Made by a program: the position numbers and the translations under genes. Positions 1 through 9,147 of a DNA stretch of 51,413 bases are shown in pieces. The stretch's first letter is position 1. Every line of letters begins with the position of its first letter. The notes beneath the pieces were generated by a model that worked only from the letters and a program-made list of their open reading frames with translations, had not been told where the DNA came from and searched no databases. The DNA is from Bacteroidia bacterium (GTDB lineage Bacteria; Bacteroidota; Bacteroidia; Bacteroidales; Dysgonomonadaceae), in assembly GCA_030538215.1 (NCBI GenBank), contig JAUNUM010000006.1, forward strand, positions 1 through 51,413. Direction: 5' to 3'.

Positions 1-24
1 AAATAGCCCGCTATATAATTCGAA

Positions 25-117
25 ATGAAAGCCCAAATCCATCAAAAAATAGCTAAAAAACATGGTCTGAAAAAATTCAAAACAGTTTCTAAATTCTACA
101 ATCTATTGGCTGCATGA
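25..117 (+). CDS. Possible 30-residue basic peptide ORF overlapping tatC
   Basis: A short ORF begins at ATG 25 and ends at TGA 115-117. It overlaps the tatC ATG at 114 in the ATGA arrangement typical of translational coupling. The peptide is lysine-rich and has no membrane segment, so it is not TatA or TatB. The frame is closed by TAA at 16-18, so it is not the tail of a longer gene. It may simply be chance; I do not recognise it. Confidence 0.2.
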   Translation: MKAQIHQKIAKKHGLKKFKTVSKFYNLLAA

Positions 118-938
118 AAGAGAAAGAAATGTCTTTTTGGGATCATCTCGAAGAGTTTCGTTGGACTTTAATAAGAATTATCGGCGCAGTGCTTGTCTTT
201 TCCATTGCGGGATTTATTCTTATTCCCAGTATCTTCGATTCCATAATTCTTGCGCCTCGTTCATCCGATTTCATTACCTATCGTTTTTTTGAGAAAGCCG
301 GAGAATACTTGCCTTTTTTGCCCGATTTTTCTGCTGAAGCATTCAATGTTGAACTGCTCAACATTAACATGACCACGCAATTTATGACCTATATCTCTAC
401 TTCTCTGGCATTTGCCATTCTTCTAACAATTCCATATATTTTGTATGAGTTGTGGCGATTTATCAGTCCTGCTTTATACGAAAATGAAACAAAAGGAGTT
501 AAAAGAGCTTTTGGTTTTGGCGGATTGATGTTTATTATCGGCTGTTTAGTAGGCTATTTTGTTGTTTTTCCGCTCATTTTTCGGTTTCTCATCACTTTTG
601 AGCTGAGCGATGCCATCCAAAACACCATTTCGCTGGATTCGTATATGAATAATTTCTACACCCTTATTCTCATCATGGGTGTGGTTTTTGAGTTGCCGCT
701 TGTTTTTTGGCTTCTATCCAATCTTGGGCTTATATATCGCTCTTTTTTCCGAAAATATCGTAGACACGCGGTTGTCGGTTCCATGTTTCTTGCAGCAATC
801 ATCACGCCGTCAGGCGATCCGTTCTCGCTAATTGTGGTAACCATACCGCTTTATATGCTTTGGGAGATAAGCGCGTTTGTGGTAAAAAAAGATCCGCCCG
901 AAGAGAAAGAAGAAAATTTACCGGCAGTGCTTGAATAA
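114..938 (+). CDS. tatC: Sec-independent protein translocase TatC
   Basis: TatC is the multi-spanning inner-membrane receptor that, with TatA-type subunits, exports folded twin-arginine proteins. The 274-residue length fits the family. The N-terminus carries the diagnostic MSFWDHLEEFR stretch, followed by hydrophobic spans near residues 18-38, 95-115, 132-155, 180-205 and 220-255, and a Glu/Lys-rich cytosolic tail. The family motif FxSPALYENE lies around residues 117-126. An alternative start is the Met at codon 6 (position 129); the upstream ATG is kept because nothing decides between them. No tatA is visible in the 113 bases upstream. The downstream LytTR regulator begins 71 bases later and may be an independent unit. 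Confidence 0.95.
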   Translation: MKEKEMSFWDHLEEFRWTLIRIIGAVLVFSIAGFILIPSIFDSIILAPRSSDFITYRFFEKAGEYLPFLPDFSAEAFNVELLNINMTTQFMTYISTSLAFAILLTIPYILYELWRFISPALYENETKGVKRAFGFGGLMFIIGCLVGYFVVFPLIFRFLITFELSDAIQNTISLDSYMNNFYTLILIMGVVFELPLVFWLLSNLGLIYRSFFRKYRRHAVVGSMFLAAIITPSGDPFSLIVVTIPLYMLWEISAFVVKKDPPEEKEENLPAVLE

Positions 939-1009
939 TGCTGTAAAACATTGTATGGAAAGGCGCTTTTCGCAAATGCCACCTACCACATCTGAAAACA
1001 CCTGTTGTT

Positions 1010-1759
1010 ATGAATATTCTTATCGTTGAAGATGAAGCCCTATTAGCCGAAGAGTTAGAAGAAAAACTACTGCACATAAACTCTTCTTATAATATTGTGG
1101 CAAAACTCCAGGAAGTGGACGAGGCGGTGGAGTGGCTCAACAACAACTCTTGCGATCTTATTTTTATGGATATTCAACTGAGCGACGGGCTTTCTTTTTC
1201 TATTTTCGATAAAATACAGATAACCACGCCTGTTATTTTCACTACCGCTTACGACCAGTACGCGATACGCGCCTTTGATGTAAACAGCATTGCTTACATT
1301 TTAAAACCGGTGGAAGAAGCCGAAATCAAAAAGGCATTGAGCAAATATGATTTGCTGAAGCATTCGTACATAGGGAATCTACAAAAACTCATTGCCGAAA
1401 TTCAGCCCCAAAAGCCATCTTACAAAGAGCAACTAATCTTAACACACGGTACTGTAAAAAAGATTGTAAACGTAAATGAAATATCTTATTTTCAAGCCGA
1501 TGACAGGTATGTTTTTGCTTTTACCACATTCGCTAAGCGCCTATTTTGCGACTCTACATTAAGAGATTTAGAAGACACTCTAAACTCCGATTTATTTTTC
1601 CGAATTAATCGCACTTTTATTGTGCGAAAAGATGAAATTGATGAGTGGCATCCATACTCAAAAGGGAGAATAAAAATACATTTGAAACATAAATCGTCTG
1701 AAGAACTTATTGTCAGCAGGGCTCGTTCACAACAATTTAAGTTATGGTTAAGAAACTGA
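1010..1759 (+). CDS. LytTR-family response regulator
   Basis: This is a cytosolic two-component response regulator of the LytR/AlgR type. A receiver domain spans residues 1-120, with the acidic pocket at E7-D8, phospho-acceptor Asp54 (motif IFMDIQL) and conserved Lys104 in YILKPVEEAE. A LytTR DNA-binding domain follows (about 140-245), with the typical YFQADDRYVFAF, RINRTFIVR and SRARSQQFK stretches. The length of 249 is normal. Its end overlaps the start of the sensor kinase gene by 16 bases, so the two are co-translated partners. LytTR proteins bind paired direct repeats; a candidate pair lies at 3201-3228, ahead of the protease-SusC-SusD genes, which are the likely targets (inference). Confidence 0.92.
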   Translation: MNILIVEDEALLAEELEEKLLHINSSYNIVAKLQEVDEAVEWLNNNSCDLIFMDIQLSDGLSFSIFDKIQITTPVIFTTAYDQYAIRAFDVNSIAYILKPVEEAEIKKALSKYDLLKHSYIGNLQKLIAEIQPQKPSYKEQLILTHGTVKKIVNVNEISYFQADDRYVFAFTTFAKRLFCDSTLRDLEDTLNSDLFFRINRTFIVRKDEIDEWHPYSKGRIKIHLKHKSSEELIVSRARSQQFKLWLRN

Positions 1760-3192
1760 TAATCAAACTACTTAAAAGTCCTTATTTTTGGACAGGCATA
1801 TTGCTGTTTAGCCTTGTGTCCGTGTACTCTTATCACAAAGAGAAACAAGTAGAAAAAGATGCTTCACTTAAAATAGAAAAAATGGTGCAAAGTATCTGCA
1901 TAAGCAATATCAGCACCTTCAAAACCCTCTTGTTGCACAGAACAGAGCAAATGAAGCTTATAAGAGATGCTTTACGTTTTTCTGAAAAGGATTTGCAACA
2001 GGCCATCGTTTTTTTTGCCCAAGAAGATAGCCTGATACGAAATTTAACCATAACAGACCAAAACAACAATGCAGATTATCTGATAAAACCAATTCTCAAC
2101 AACGCATCAAAATGTATCCGTATCAGCATACCCACAGAAACGGGTTCGCTGCAAAATAAAACTCTCACATTAGATATACCGTTGCATGATCTCCATCGAG
2201 AAATTGCCGAGAATAAAAGTTTTTCGTACGCATACCTCACTCTCAGCCATAACAATATCTATATCTTTCATCCCGATGAATCAAAAATAGGATTGCCCGT
2301 TGAGCCGAAAAATCAATTTAATCCGGCAACGGATAAAGAGAAAACCATTACCCAGGTTTTTTCAGACTACCTGAGCATACCCGTAGATAGGTATTACGAA
2401 CGAGCAGAAATTGGTGGCGAAATCTGGACATTTACAGCCAACGTGCCCGGAATTAGTTTCACGGAACTTGTGATTAACACTCGCAACGCGTTTGTTTATA
2501 TGGCATTGCTGGCAGCAGCTGCATTTATCGTAATATTTCTTTTGGGGATACTGCATTGGCAAAAAGAGTTTCTAAAGAGACAACAAGTTCAGGAAGAAAA
2601 AATAAACTTAGAACTCAAAAACGAATATCAGAAACAACAAGCATTGGCTACAGAACTCGAGCAATTAAAAAGCGGATTAAATCCTCACTTTCTGTTCAAT
2701 TCATTGAGCAGTTTAAAAGTTTTGGTAAGTAAGCAACCCGACGAAGCCAAAAATTTTGCCGTTGCTCTTTCCAATTTATACAGATATCTGTTGAAACAGG
2801 AGAAATGCAATTTAATTTCGTTGCACGACGAGTTAAAATTCACAGAAGACTATATCTATCTGCAACAAATTCGTTTCTCTAATCGCATCAATGTAAAAAT
2901 CAATATCGACGAGAACTCTTTAAACAAAAAAGTTCCGCCTATGGCATTGCAGTTGCTTGTAGAAAACTGCATCAAACACACCAAAATGTCCGGTAAGCAG
3001 CCGTTGGAAATAGAAATTTATACAAACTCCCATTATTTAATAGTAAAAAACAATTATAATCCACCGGAAAACATTCCTCTATCGGGAAAAGGATTAGAAA
3101 ATTTAATCAAACGATACTCGCACCTTACCGTCCTATCCTGCACTTTCCACATAAAAGAAAACGAATTTGTGGCAGAGATACCGTTTTTGTAG
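1744..3192 (+). CDS. LytS-type sensor histidine kinase
   Basis: This is a membrane sensor kinase partnered with the upstream LytTR regulator (16-base overlap). TM1 lies at about residues 13-29 and a second span at about 248-270. They enclose a roughly 215-residue periplasmic sensor region. A coiled coil (about 275-305) leads into a His_kinase domain (PF06580 type). Its phospho-acceptor is His315 in the NPHFLFNSLSSL motif, followed by the N-box LLVENCIKH and the GKGLENL glycine box. Length 482. The sensor has no 5TM-Lyt domain, so the ligand is unknown. It ends 93 bases before the zinc protease gene, which suggests control of the neighbouring protease and SusC/SusD genes. Confidence 0.92.
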   Translation: MVKKLIIKLLKSPYFWTGILLFSLVSVYSYHKEKQVEKDASLKIEKMVQSICISNISTFKTLLLHRTEQMKLIRDALRFSEKDLQQAIVFFAQEDSLIRNLTITDQNNNADYLIKPILNNASKCIRISIPTETGSLQNKTLTLDIPLHDLHREIAENKSFSYAYLTLSHNNIYIFHPDESKIGLPVEPKNQFNPATDKEKTITQVFSDYLSIPVDRYYERAEIGGEIWTFTANVPGISFTELVINTRNAFVYMALLAAAAFIVIFLLGILHWQKEFLKRQQVQEEKINLELKNEYQKQQALATELEQLKSGLNPHFLFNSLSSLKVLVSKQPDEAKNFAVALSNLYRYLLKQEKCNLISLHDELKFTEDYIYLQQIRFSNRINVKINIDENSLNKKVPPMALQLLVENCIKHTKMSGKQPLEIEIYTNSHYLIVKNNYNPPENIPLSGKGLENLIKRYSHLTVLSCTFHIKENEFVAEIPFL

Positions 3193-3200
3193 CTCCACTT

Positions 3201-3228
3201 CACTACAAAAAAACAACCACTCACTACA
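3201..3228 (+). promoter_or_regulatory. Candidate LytTR operator (direct repeat)
   Basis: CACTACA occurs at 3201-3207 and 3222-3228, start-to-start 21 bases (two helical turns). Each copy is preceded by a CCACT element. LytTR regulators typically bind such same-face direct repeats. The site lies in the 93-base gap between the kinase and the protease gene. The binding assignment is inference from position and spacing. Confidence 0.3.
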
Positions 3229-3285
3229 TCTCTTTTGTAAAATTAATTTATTATGATTTTCTTTCGGAAAATTTAATAATTACTT

Positions 3286-5784
3286 ATGCGAAAGAGAATC
3301 ATCTTATTAGGCTTAGCTTGTTTTCAACTGTGCCTTTTCCACGTTACAGCCAACAACAAAAAAGACAGCATTGCGTCACAAAACAAATATAAATATTTAG
3401 TTGACAGCGTTTCGTGCAAAACCGGATTGTTTCCCCTGTATCAAGACAAATCGGATTATTACTTCGAAATTTCCGACAGTTTACTAAACAGAGATTTTTT
3501 AATTGTAAATCGCATATTAAAAGTCCCTTACGAGCTGAACGAACAAGGGTTGAACAAAGGAATCAACTACGAAAACACGTTGATACGCTTCGAGCTAAAC
3601 AAAGCTTCCGACAAGCTTTTCATTCGAAATATACGTCCCAAGCCTCAATATCCGGAAGACGATTTTATTGCGTTATCGGTACATGACAACTTTATTTCGC
3701 CACTAATGGGCAGCCTAAAAGTAGAAGGATACAGCCCCGATTCATCATCTGTAATAGTAAAAGTGAATGATTTATATAACGGCTCTTTCACATTTTTCAA
3801 CAATCTGTTCAAAAGCATCAGCATTGGCGGCTCCATTACCAAAGACTTATCGCGCATTGTGGATATAAAACCGTATAAAAACAGCATTACCGCTATCTCG
3901 GAACTCTCTACAAAAGTGGAACAGGGAGATGCTACCGTATATCTTACCGTTGAGTCTTCATCGTCCATAGTGCTGTTACCTGAACAACCCATGTCGGGGA
4001 GATTTCTCTCACCGCGTGTAGGTTATTTCACCGTTCCCTACACCTATTTTTCCGATAAACAAAGCAATGTGGAAAAGAAAGAACTCATTACCCGCTGGCG
4101 GTTAGAACCCAAAGACGAAGCGGCCTATTTGCGGGGAGAATTGGTTGAACCTAAGAAACCGATTGTGTTTTATCTCGATAAATCCACACCCAAACAATGG
4201 CGGAAATACATGAAAAGAGGTATCGAAGACTGGCAAATTGCTTTTGAAAAAGCCGGTTTTAAGAATGCCATTATCGCTAAAGAATTTTCGGAAGAGATAG
4301 ATGAACACAACATTGATTTTTCGAGCATTACCTACGTTGCTTCCGATAAAATGAACGCCATGGGGCCATCGGTTTATGACCCGCGTTCCGGCGAAATCAT
4401 TCAAGCCGATATTATTTGGTGGCACAATGTAATATCCATGCTTCGCAACTGGATTGTCATTCAAACAGGAGCAGCTCAAACTGAAGCGCAGGCGTGGAAT
4501 TTACCCGAAGATTTGCTGGGCGATGCCATGCGATTTGTTGCCTGTCACGAAGTAGGACACTCACTCGGATTACGCCACAACATGATTGGTTCTTCGGCAT
4601 TTCCAGTAGATTCGTTAAGAAGTAACGATTTTGTAAAAAAATGGGGCACTTCAACTTCCATCATGGATTATTCGCGCTACAACTACGTGGCTCAGCCAGG
4701 CGACGGTGTAGAAATATTCTCTCCTCAAATTGGTGTTTACGACCTTTTTGCCATAGAATACGGTTATCGCTGGTCGGGAAAAAGCAATCCTTACAAAGAA
4801 GAAGCCTTTCTTTCCGATATTTTAGAAAAGCACTCAGATGATATATATCGATACAGCGAGGCACAAGATCCGCGCGATGCTGTTAATCCTAGAGCACAAA
4901 CTGAAGACTTAGGAGACGACCCGGTAAAAGCTAGTGAATATGGCATTGCCAATTTGAAGAGGCTTATGCCTAAAATTCTATCGATAACCGATACGGGAAA
5001 AGCCGAACAAGACTATCGTGAAGCCGGACAACTTTATTACGCCATTATAGGGCATTGGAATAATCTTGTATATCACCCGCTGGCTAACGTTGGGGGCATT
5101 TATTTGGAAAATAATCTGCGAAAAGATAATCGCCAAACCTATATTTTCGTACCCAAAGAAGTTCAGAAAAAATCGGTTGAGTTTCTTATCCGCGAAATGA
5201 TAACCGATACCGATTGGCTTTTTGAAAGCGATTTAAACAAATACACTTTTCCACTTAGGAATACACCGGCAGGATTGGTGGAAAATGCCCCCTCGCTTTT
5301 ACTAAAAAATGCGCAAGGTTATCTGTTTTGGGATTTGCTGAACAACAAACGACTTGTCCGCATGTCGGAAAACGAGTACCAAAACGGCAACAATGCTTTT
5401 ACATCCGTAGAGCTGATGGATATGATATACAATGCTATTTTTAAGGTAGCCGAAAGTCGCAAAGCACTCACGGTTAAAGAGCGATTTATACAGAAAGGGT
5501 TGGTAGATGCGCTTATACAATCTGCATCGGAAGATGCGGTAACAAAAAAGAACAAATCGCTCACTTCCGTTATTGACGATCGCTCAGCCACAAGTGAAGT
5601 TATCCGTCAAGTTACATTCTACGGCTCTTTGGGAGACCGGATTTCCGATGCGGTTTCCGTTAAAAGAGGACTTTTGATGAAGATAAAACAAGCAACCGAA
5701 AAAGGGCGACGAGCTTCTGACTCAGCCACTAAATACCATTACGAAGATTTACTTCTTCGGATAAACAGCGCTTTAAATATATAA
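3286..5784 (+). CDS. Secreted zinc metalloprotease (DUF5117/DUF4953 type)
   Basis: This is a predicted extracytoplasmic zinc-dependent peptidase. An N-terminal signal peptide (about residues 1-22) is followed by a DUF5117-like region (about 70-260) and a catalytic DUF4953-like domain. The zinc site is CHEVGHSLGLRHN with His421, Glu422, His425 and His431. A SIMDYS segment about 45 residues later looks like a Met-turn, which places the enzyme near the metzincins. The length of 832 fits the Bacteroidetes family. It is 24 bases upstream of the SusC gene on the same strand, so the protease, SusC and SusD probably form one operon. The likely job is to cleave a polypeptide whose fragments the SusC/D pair imports; that role is inference. 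No type IX C-terminal sorting domain is evident. Confidence 0.85.
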   Translation: MRKRIILLGLACFQLCLFHVTANNKKDSIASQNKYKYLVDSVSCKTGLFPLYQDKSDYYFEISDSLLNRDFLIVNRILKVPYELNEQGLNKGINYENTLIRFELNKASDKLFIRNIRPKPQYPEDDFIALSVHDNFISPLMGSLKVEGYSPDSSSVIVKVNDLYNGSFTFFNNLFKSISIGGSITKDLSRIVDIKPYKNSITAISELSTKVEQGDATVYLTVESSSSIVLLPEQPMSGRFLSPRVGYFTVPYTYFSDKQSNVEKKELITRWRLEPKDEAAYLRGELVEPKKPIVFYLDKSTPKQWRKYMKRGIEDWQIAFEKAGFKNAIIAKEFSEEIDEHNIDFSSITYVASDKMNAMGPSVYDPRSGEIIQADIIWWHNVISMLRNWIVIQTGAAQTEAQAWNLPEDLLGDAMRFVACHEVGHSLGLRHNMIGSSAFPVDSLRSNDFVKKWGTSTSIMDYSRYNYVAQPGDGVEIFSPQIGVYDLFAIEYGYRWSGKSNPYKEEAFLSDILEKHSDDIYRYSEAQDPRDAVNPRAQTEDLGDDPVKASEYGIANLKRLMPKILSITDTGKAEQDYREAGQLYYAIIGHWNNLVYHPLANVGGIYLENNLRKDNRQTYIFVPKEVQKKSVEFLIREMITDTDWLFESDLNKYTFPLRNTPAGLVENAPSLLLKNAQGYLFWDLLNNKRLVRMSENEYQNGNNAFTSVELMDMIYNAIFKVAESRKALTVKERFIQKGLVDALIQSASEDAVTKKNKSLTSVIDDRSATSEVIRQVTFYGSLGDRISDAVSVKRGLLMKIKQATEKGRRASDSATKYHYEDLLLRINSALNI

Positions 5785-5808
5785 TAAACAATTACTAACT
5801 TAAACCAA

Positions 5809-8800
5809 ATGAAAAAAGCTATTTTACTATTTTTAGGGCACATACTTGTTCTTACCTTGTATGCCCAAAATGTACGTACCATTACCGGACGCGTAACTGA
5901 TAGCAAAACCAACGAGCCGATGATTGGCGCTACCGTTTTTATCTCTCCCGATGAAAAAAGTGTGCCAAATTACAGTCCGCAAGGCGTTGTTACCGATTAC
6001 GACGGCAACTTCCTCTTCACGCTGCCAACATCGGTAAAAACAATTGTTGTGAGCTACGTAGGTTATACACCAGAGCATGTTACATTAACTACATCCGGCA
6101 CCTACAACATAGCCCTCAACGAAGATGCCACGCTGCTCAGCGATGTGGTGGTAACCGGCTATCAACGTATAGAAAGGCGGAAACTCACCTCATCGATAGC
6201 CCGTGTAGAAGCCGATGATATTAAACAGGTTGGTGCGCCCAACGTGGATCAACTTCTTTCGGGACAAATTGCCGGATTGGTTGCCACACCCACAACCGGC
6301 GCGCCGGGTTCTGCCAACAAAATCCGCATCCGCGGAACGGTTTCGCTATCAGGTTCGTCAGATCCACTATGGGTGTTGGACGGTATTCCACTGGAAGGAA
6401 ACGATGTACCTAAAAGTTTGGATAAAGATAATATCGATAATTTAACGAATGTATCCATTGCCGGACTAAACCCGAACGACATCAAAGATATAACCATCCT
6501 TAAAGATGCTGCAGCAACTGCCATTTACGGCTCCAGAGCGGCAAACGGCGTTATTGTGATTACCACCAAACGAGGTCGCGAAGGTAAAATGCGGATCAAT
6601 TTTTCCTCTGACCTGTTCTTCACATTTAAACCTGAGTTTGAAAGATTGAATTTGATGAATGCTTCTGAGAAAGTGGATTTTGAACTGGGACTGCTCCAAC
6701 ATCCTTATCATAACTATCGTACAGAAAACGGAGGAGTTTCCCGTATTTTAAAAGAAACCAAGCAATTGGATATTTTGAAAAAAGATGGTTTTTCAAAAAT
6801 ATCTCCCGAAGCTCAACAGCAAATAAACGCACTGCGCACGCCTGGCACAGACTGGTTTAACGAAATATACCGCTCTACTTTTAATCAGCAATACGGGCTA
6901 AGTTTATCCGGGGGAGGCAATATTGCCAATTACTACTTTAGTACGGGTTATTATACCGAGCAAGGAAACACGCGCGGCACATCGTTCGATAGATTTAATA
7001 TTTCGTTGAATACTGATTTCAATATATCCTCAAAACTGAAATTTAGCGTGGGATTATTTGCAAATCAGAATGAAAGAAAATCATATATTACTGATATAAA
7101 CGGCGGCTTTACCAATGCACAAAACTATACCCGCAGGGTAAATCCTTACCTGAAGGCGTATGACGAAAACGGAAGATACATGTACGATCCGGATTTAATG
7201 AACACAAGCGACAAACCTATTCCGTTTAATTATATCGAAGAGCAAAAAAATTCATCATATTCACTTAAAAACCAGTCGTTAAAATCTATTTTTGAAGTAA
7301 ATTATGAAATTATTAAACCCTTACGCTTTACCTCGCAATTGGGTTTACAAGTAGAAAATGGAGCAACCGAAAAGTTCAGCGATGCAGAAACATTCAGTAC
7401 ACGTGTTTTACGTGAATCTAAAAGCTACAGACAGAAATCAATTATCCCCGAAGGTGGTATAATTCAAAATTGGAACAATAATTTCTTTCAGTACAACTGG
7501 CGCAATCAATTGTTTTTTCAGAAAAGATTTAACGAACGCCACGATGTGGACGTAATGCTGGGTATGGAGATGCGCCGCAACAAATACACCGAAATACATA
7601 CCAAAGGATTTGGTTTTGATTCAAATGCGATGACAACAAAACCTATTATTTTTCCCGATGGTTATAGCGGCATTAATGATGCTTCACTTGTTCCTTACGG
7701 TAAAAGATTTATCGAGAATGCATTTCTCTCCTACTTTAGTACTGCATCCTACACATTGAACGACAAATATACCGTTTTCGGAAGTATCCGTTACGATGGC
7801 TCTAACCTATTTGGCGTAGCCCGCAAATACCGTTATTTGCCTTTGTGGTCGGTGTCGGGAGCGTGGAACGCCAGCCGCGAAGAATTTTTGAAAGATGTGC
7901 CGTGGTTGAACAACCTGAAATTCCGCGCATCTTACGGATTGCAAGGCAATATCGACAAAGAAACTTCGTCTTTTGTAAAAGGTTTTTGGAGCACAACCAG
8001 TTTTTTCAGCGGGGCCAGCTCTCCAATCATTTCCGTAACCTCGCCGCCCAATAAATATTTGCGCTGGGAAAAAACGGCAACCTCAAACTTCGGATTCGAT
8101 TTAGGATTGTTTGACAGCCGAATAAACGTAAGTTTCGACACCTATTACCGATATAGCAAAGACTTGATTAGCCCTCAGATGCTTCCCCAAGAAAGCGGAT
8201 TCATTTCTGTAAATACAAACTGGGCTGAAGCATCCAACAGAGGTTGGGAATTGTCAATATCCACACTCAACGTAAAAACTTCGGATTTCCGCTGGTACAC
8301 CGATTTCAATATTGCGCAAAACACCAGCAAAGTTCATAAAATAAACACTCCCGACAATAGTTACTTTCCTTCGTTGGAAGGCTATCCGGTAAATGCCGTA
8401 TTCGGTATAAAAACAGCAGGAATAGATCCGGAAACAGGACTGATATTATTTGACAAGCTCGTAGATAATAAAAATAAGCCTGGGGAAAAACATCATGCCA
8501 GTATACAAGAGTTTTATAATCTTTATACAGGGGCTTGGGGCGATGTACTTACCAAATATTCGGCTAAAGAGTTTCGAGAACTATTTTCGTATATGGGCGA
8601 TGCCGATCCTAAATTCTCGGGAGGATTTATCAACCGATTCAATTATAAGAAATTTGATTTTTCCATCTCCTCAAACTTCTTCCTCGACAGAACGGTACGA
8701 ATAACACCTTTCTACAATCCTGCAATTGTAGATCCGGGAATTAACTTCACAAACAAAATGAATGAAGTATGGAATCCTGAAACTAAAAAAGGCACATATC

Positions 8801-9135
8801 CGGTTATTCTGGGACGTTACTTAGCTGATGAAAATTTAGCGATGGCATACAATTGGATAAACAGTTACGATAATTCCCGTTCATATGATTATTACAATAT
8901 TTGGATTAAAAAGTTGAGTTACTTGCGCATCAGCAGTATCCGTTTGGGATATACATGGGATGCCGATTGGTTAAAAAACAACCATATTTCGGCAATAAGA
9001 TTCAATATGGAAGCACGCAATCCATTTGTTTTCGGAAGCAATTACGATGGTTATTTCGATCCGGAAAACTATGGCAATATATTTGCGCAACCCATTCCAA
9101 AAAGCATCTCGTTTGGAGTTAATGTAACATTCTAA
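5809..9135 (+). CDS. SusC/RagA-type TonB-dependent outer-membrane transporter
   Basis: This is an outer-membrane active transporter powered by TonB. Features in order are a signal peptide (1-19), a carboxypeptidase-regulatory-like domain beginning RTITGRVTD (about 23-110), a TonB-box-like DVVVTGYQ segment and a plug with ILKDAAATAIYGSRAANG, the SusC signature. A long beta-barrel follows and ends in the aromatic terminus FGVNVTF, typical of barrel insertion. The length of 1108 is normal. The SusD partner starts 13 bases downstream and a secreted metalloprotease lies 24 bases upstream. Peptides are therefore a more likely cargo than glycans; this is inference, since no carbohydrate-active enzymes are nearby. 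Confidence 0.95.
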   Translation: MKKAILLFLGHILVLTLYAQNVRTITGRVTDSKTNEPMIGATVFISPDEKSVPNYSPQGVVTDYDGNFLFTLPTSVKTIVVSYVGYTPEHVTLTTSGTYNIALNEDATLLSDVVVTGYQRIERRKLTSSIARVEADDIKQVGAPNVDQLLSGQIAGLVATPTTGAPGSANKIRIRGTVSLSGSSDPLWVLDGIPLEGNDVPKSLDKDNIDNLTNVSIAGLNPNDIKDITILKDAAATAIYGSRAANGVIVITTKRGREGKMRINFSSDLFFTFKPEFERLNLMNASEKVDFELGLLQHPYHNYRTENGGVSRILKETKQLDILKKDGFSKISPEAQQQINALRTPGTDWFNEIYRSTFNQQYGLSLSGGGNIANYYFSTGYYTEQGNTRGTSFDRFNISLNTDFNISSKLKFSVGLFANQNERKSYITDINGGFTNAQNYTRRVNPYLKAYDENGRYMYDPDLMNTSDKPIPFNYIEEQKNSSYSLKNQSLKSIFEVNYEIIKPLRFTSQLGLQVENGATEKFSDAETFSTRVLRESKSYRQKSIIPEGGIIQNWNNNFFQYNWRNQLFFQKRFNERHDVDVMLGMEMRRNKYTEIHTKGFGFDSNAMTTKPIIFPDGYSGINDASLVPYGKRFIENAFLSYFSTASYTLNDKYTVFGSIRYDGSNLFGVARKYRYLPLWSVSGAWNASREEFLKDVPWLNNLKFRASYGLQGNIDKETSSFVKGFWSTTSFFSGASSPIISVTSPPNKYLRWEKTATSNFGFDLGLFDSRINVSFDTYYRYSKDLISPQMLPQESGFISVNTNWAEASNRGWELSISTLNVKTSDFRWYTDFNIAQNTSKVHKINTPDNSYFPSLEGYPVNAVFGIKTAGIDPETGLILFDKLVDNKNKPGEKHHASIQEFYNLYTGAWGDVLTKYSAKEFRELFSYMGDADPKFSGGFINRFNYKKFDFSISSNFFLDRTVRITPFYNPAIVDPGINFTNKMNEVWNPETKKGTYPVILGRYLADENLAMAYNWINSYDNSRSYDYYNIWIKKLSYLRISSIRLGYTWDADWLKNNHISAIRFNMEARNPFVFGSNYDGYFDPENYGNIFAQPIPKSISFGVNVTF

Positions 9136-9147
9136 AACAACACTAAA

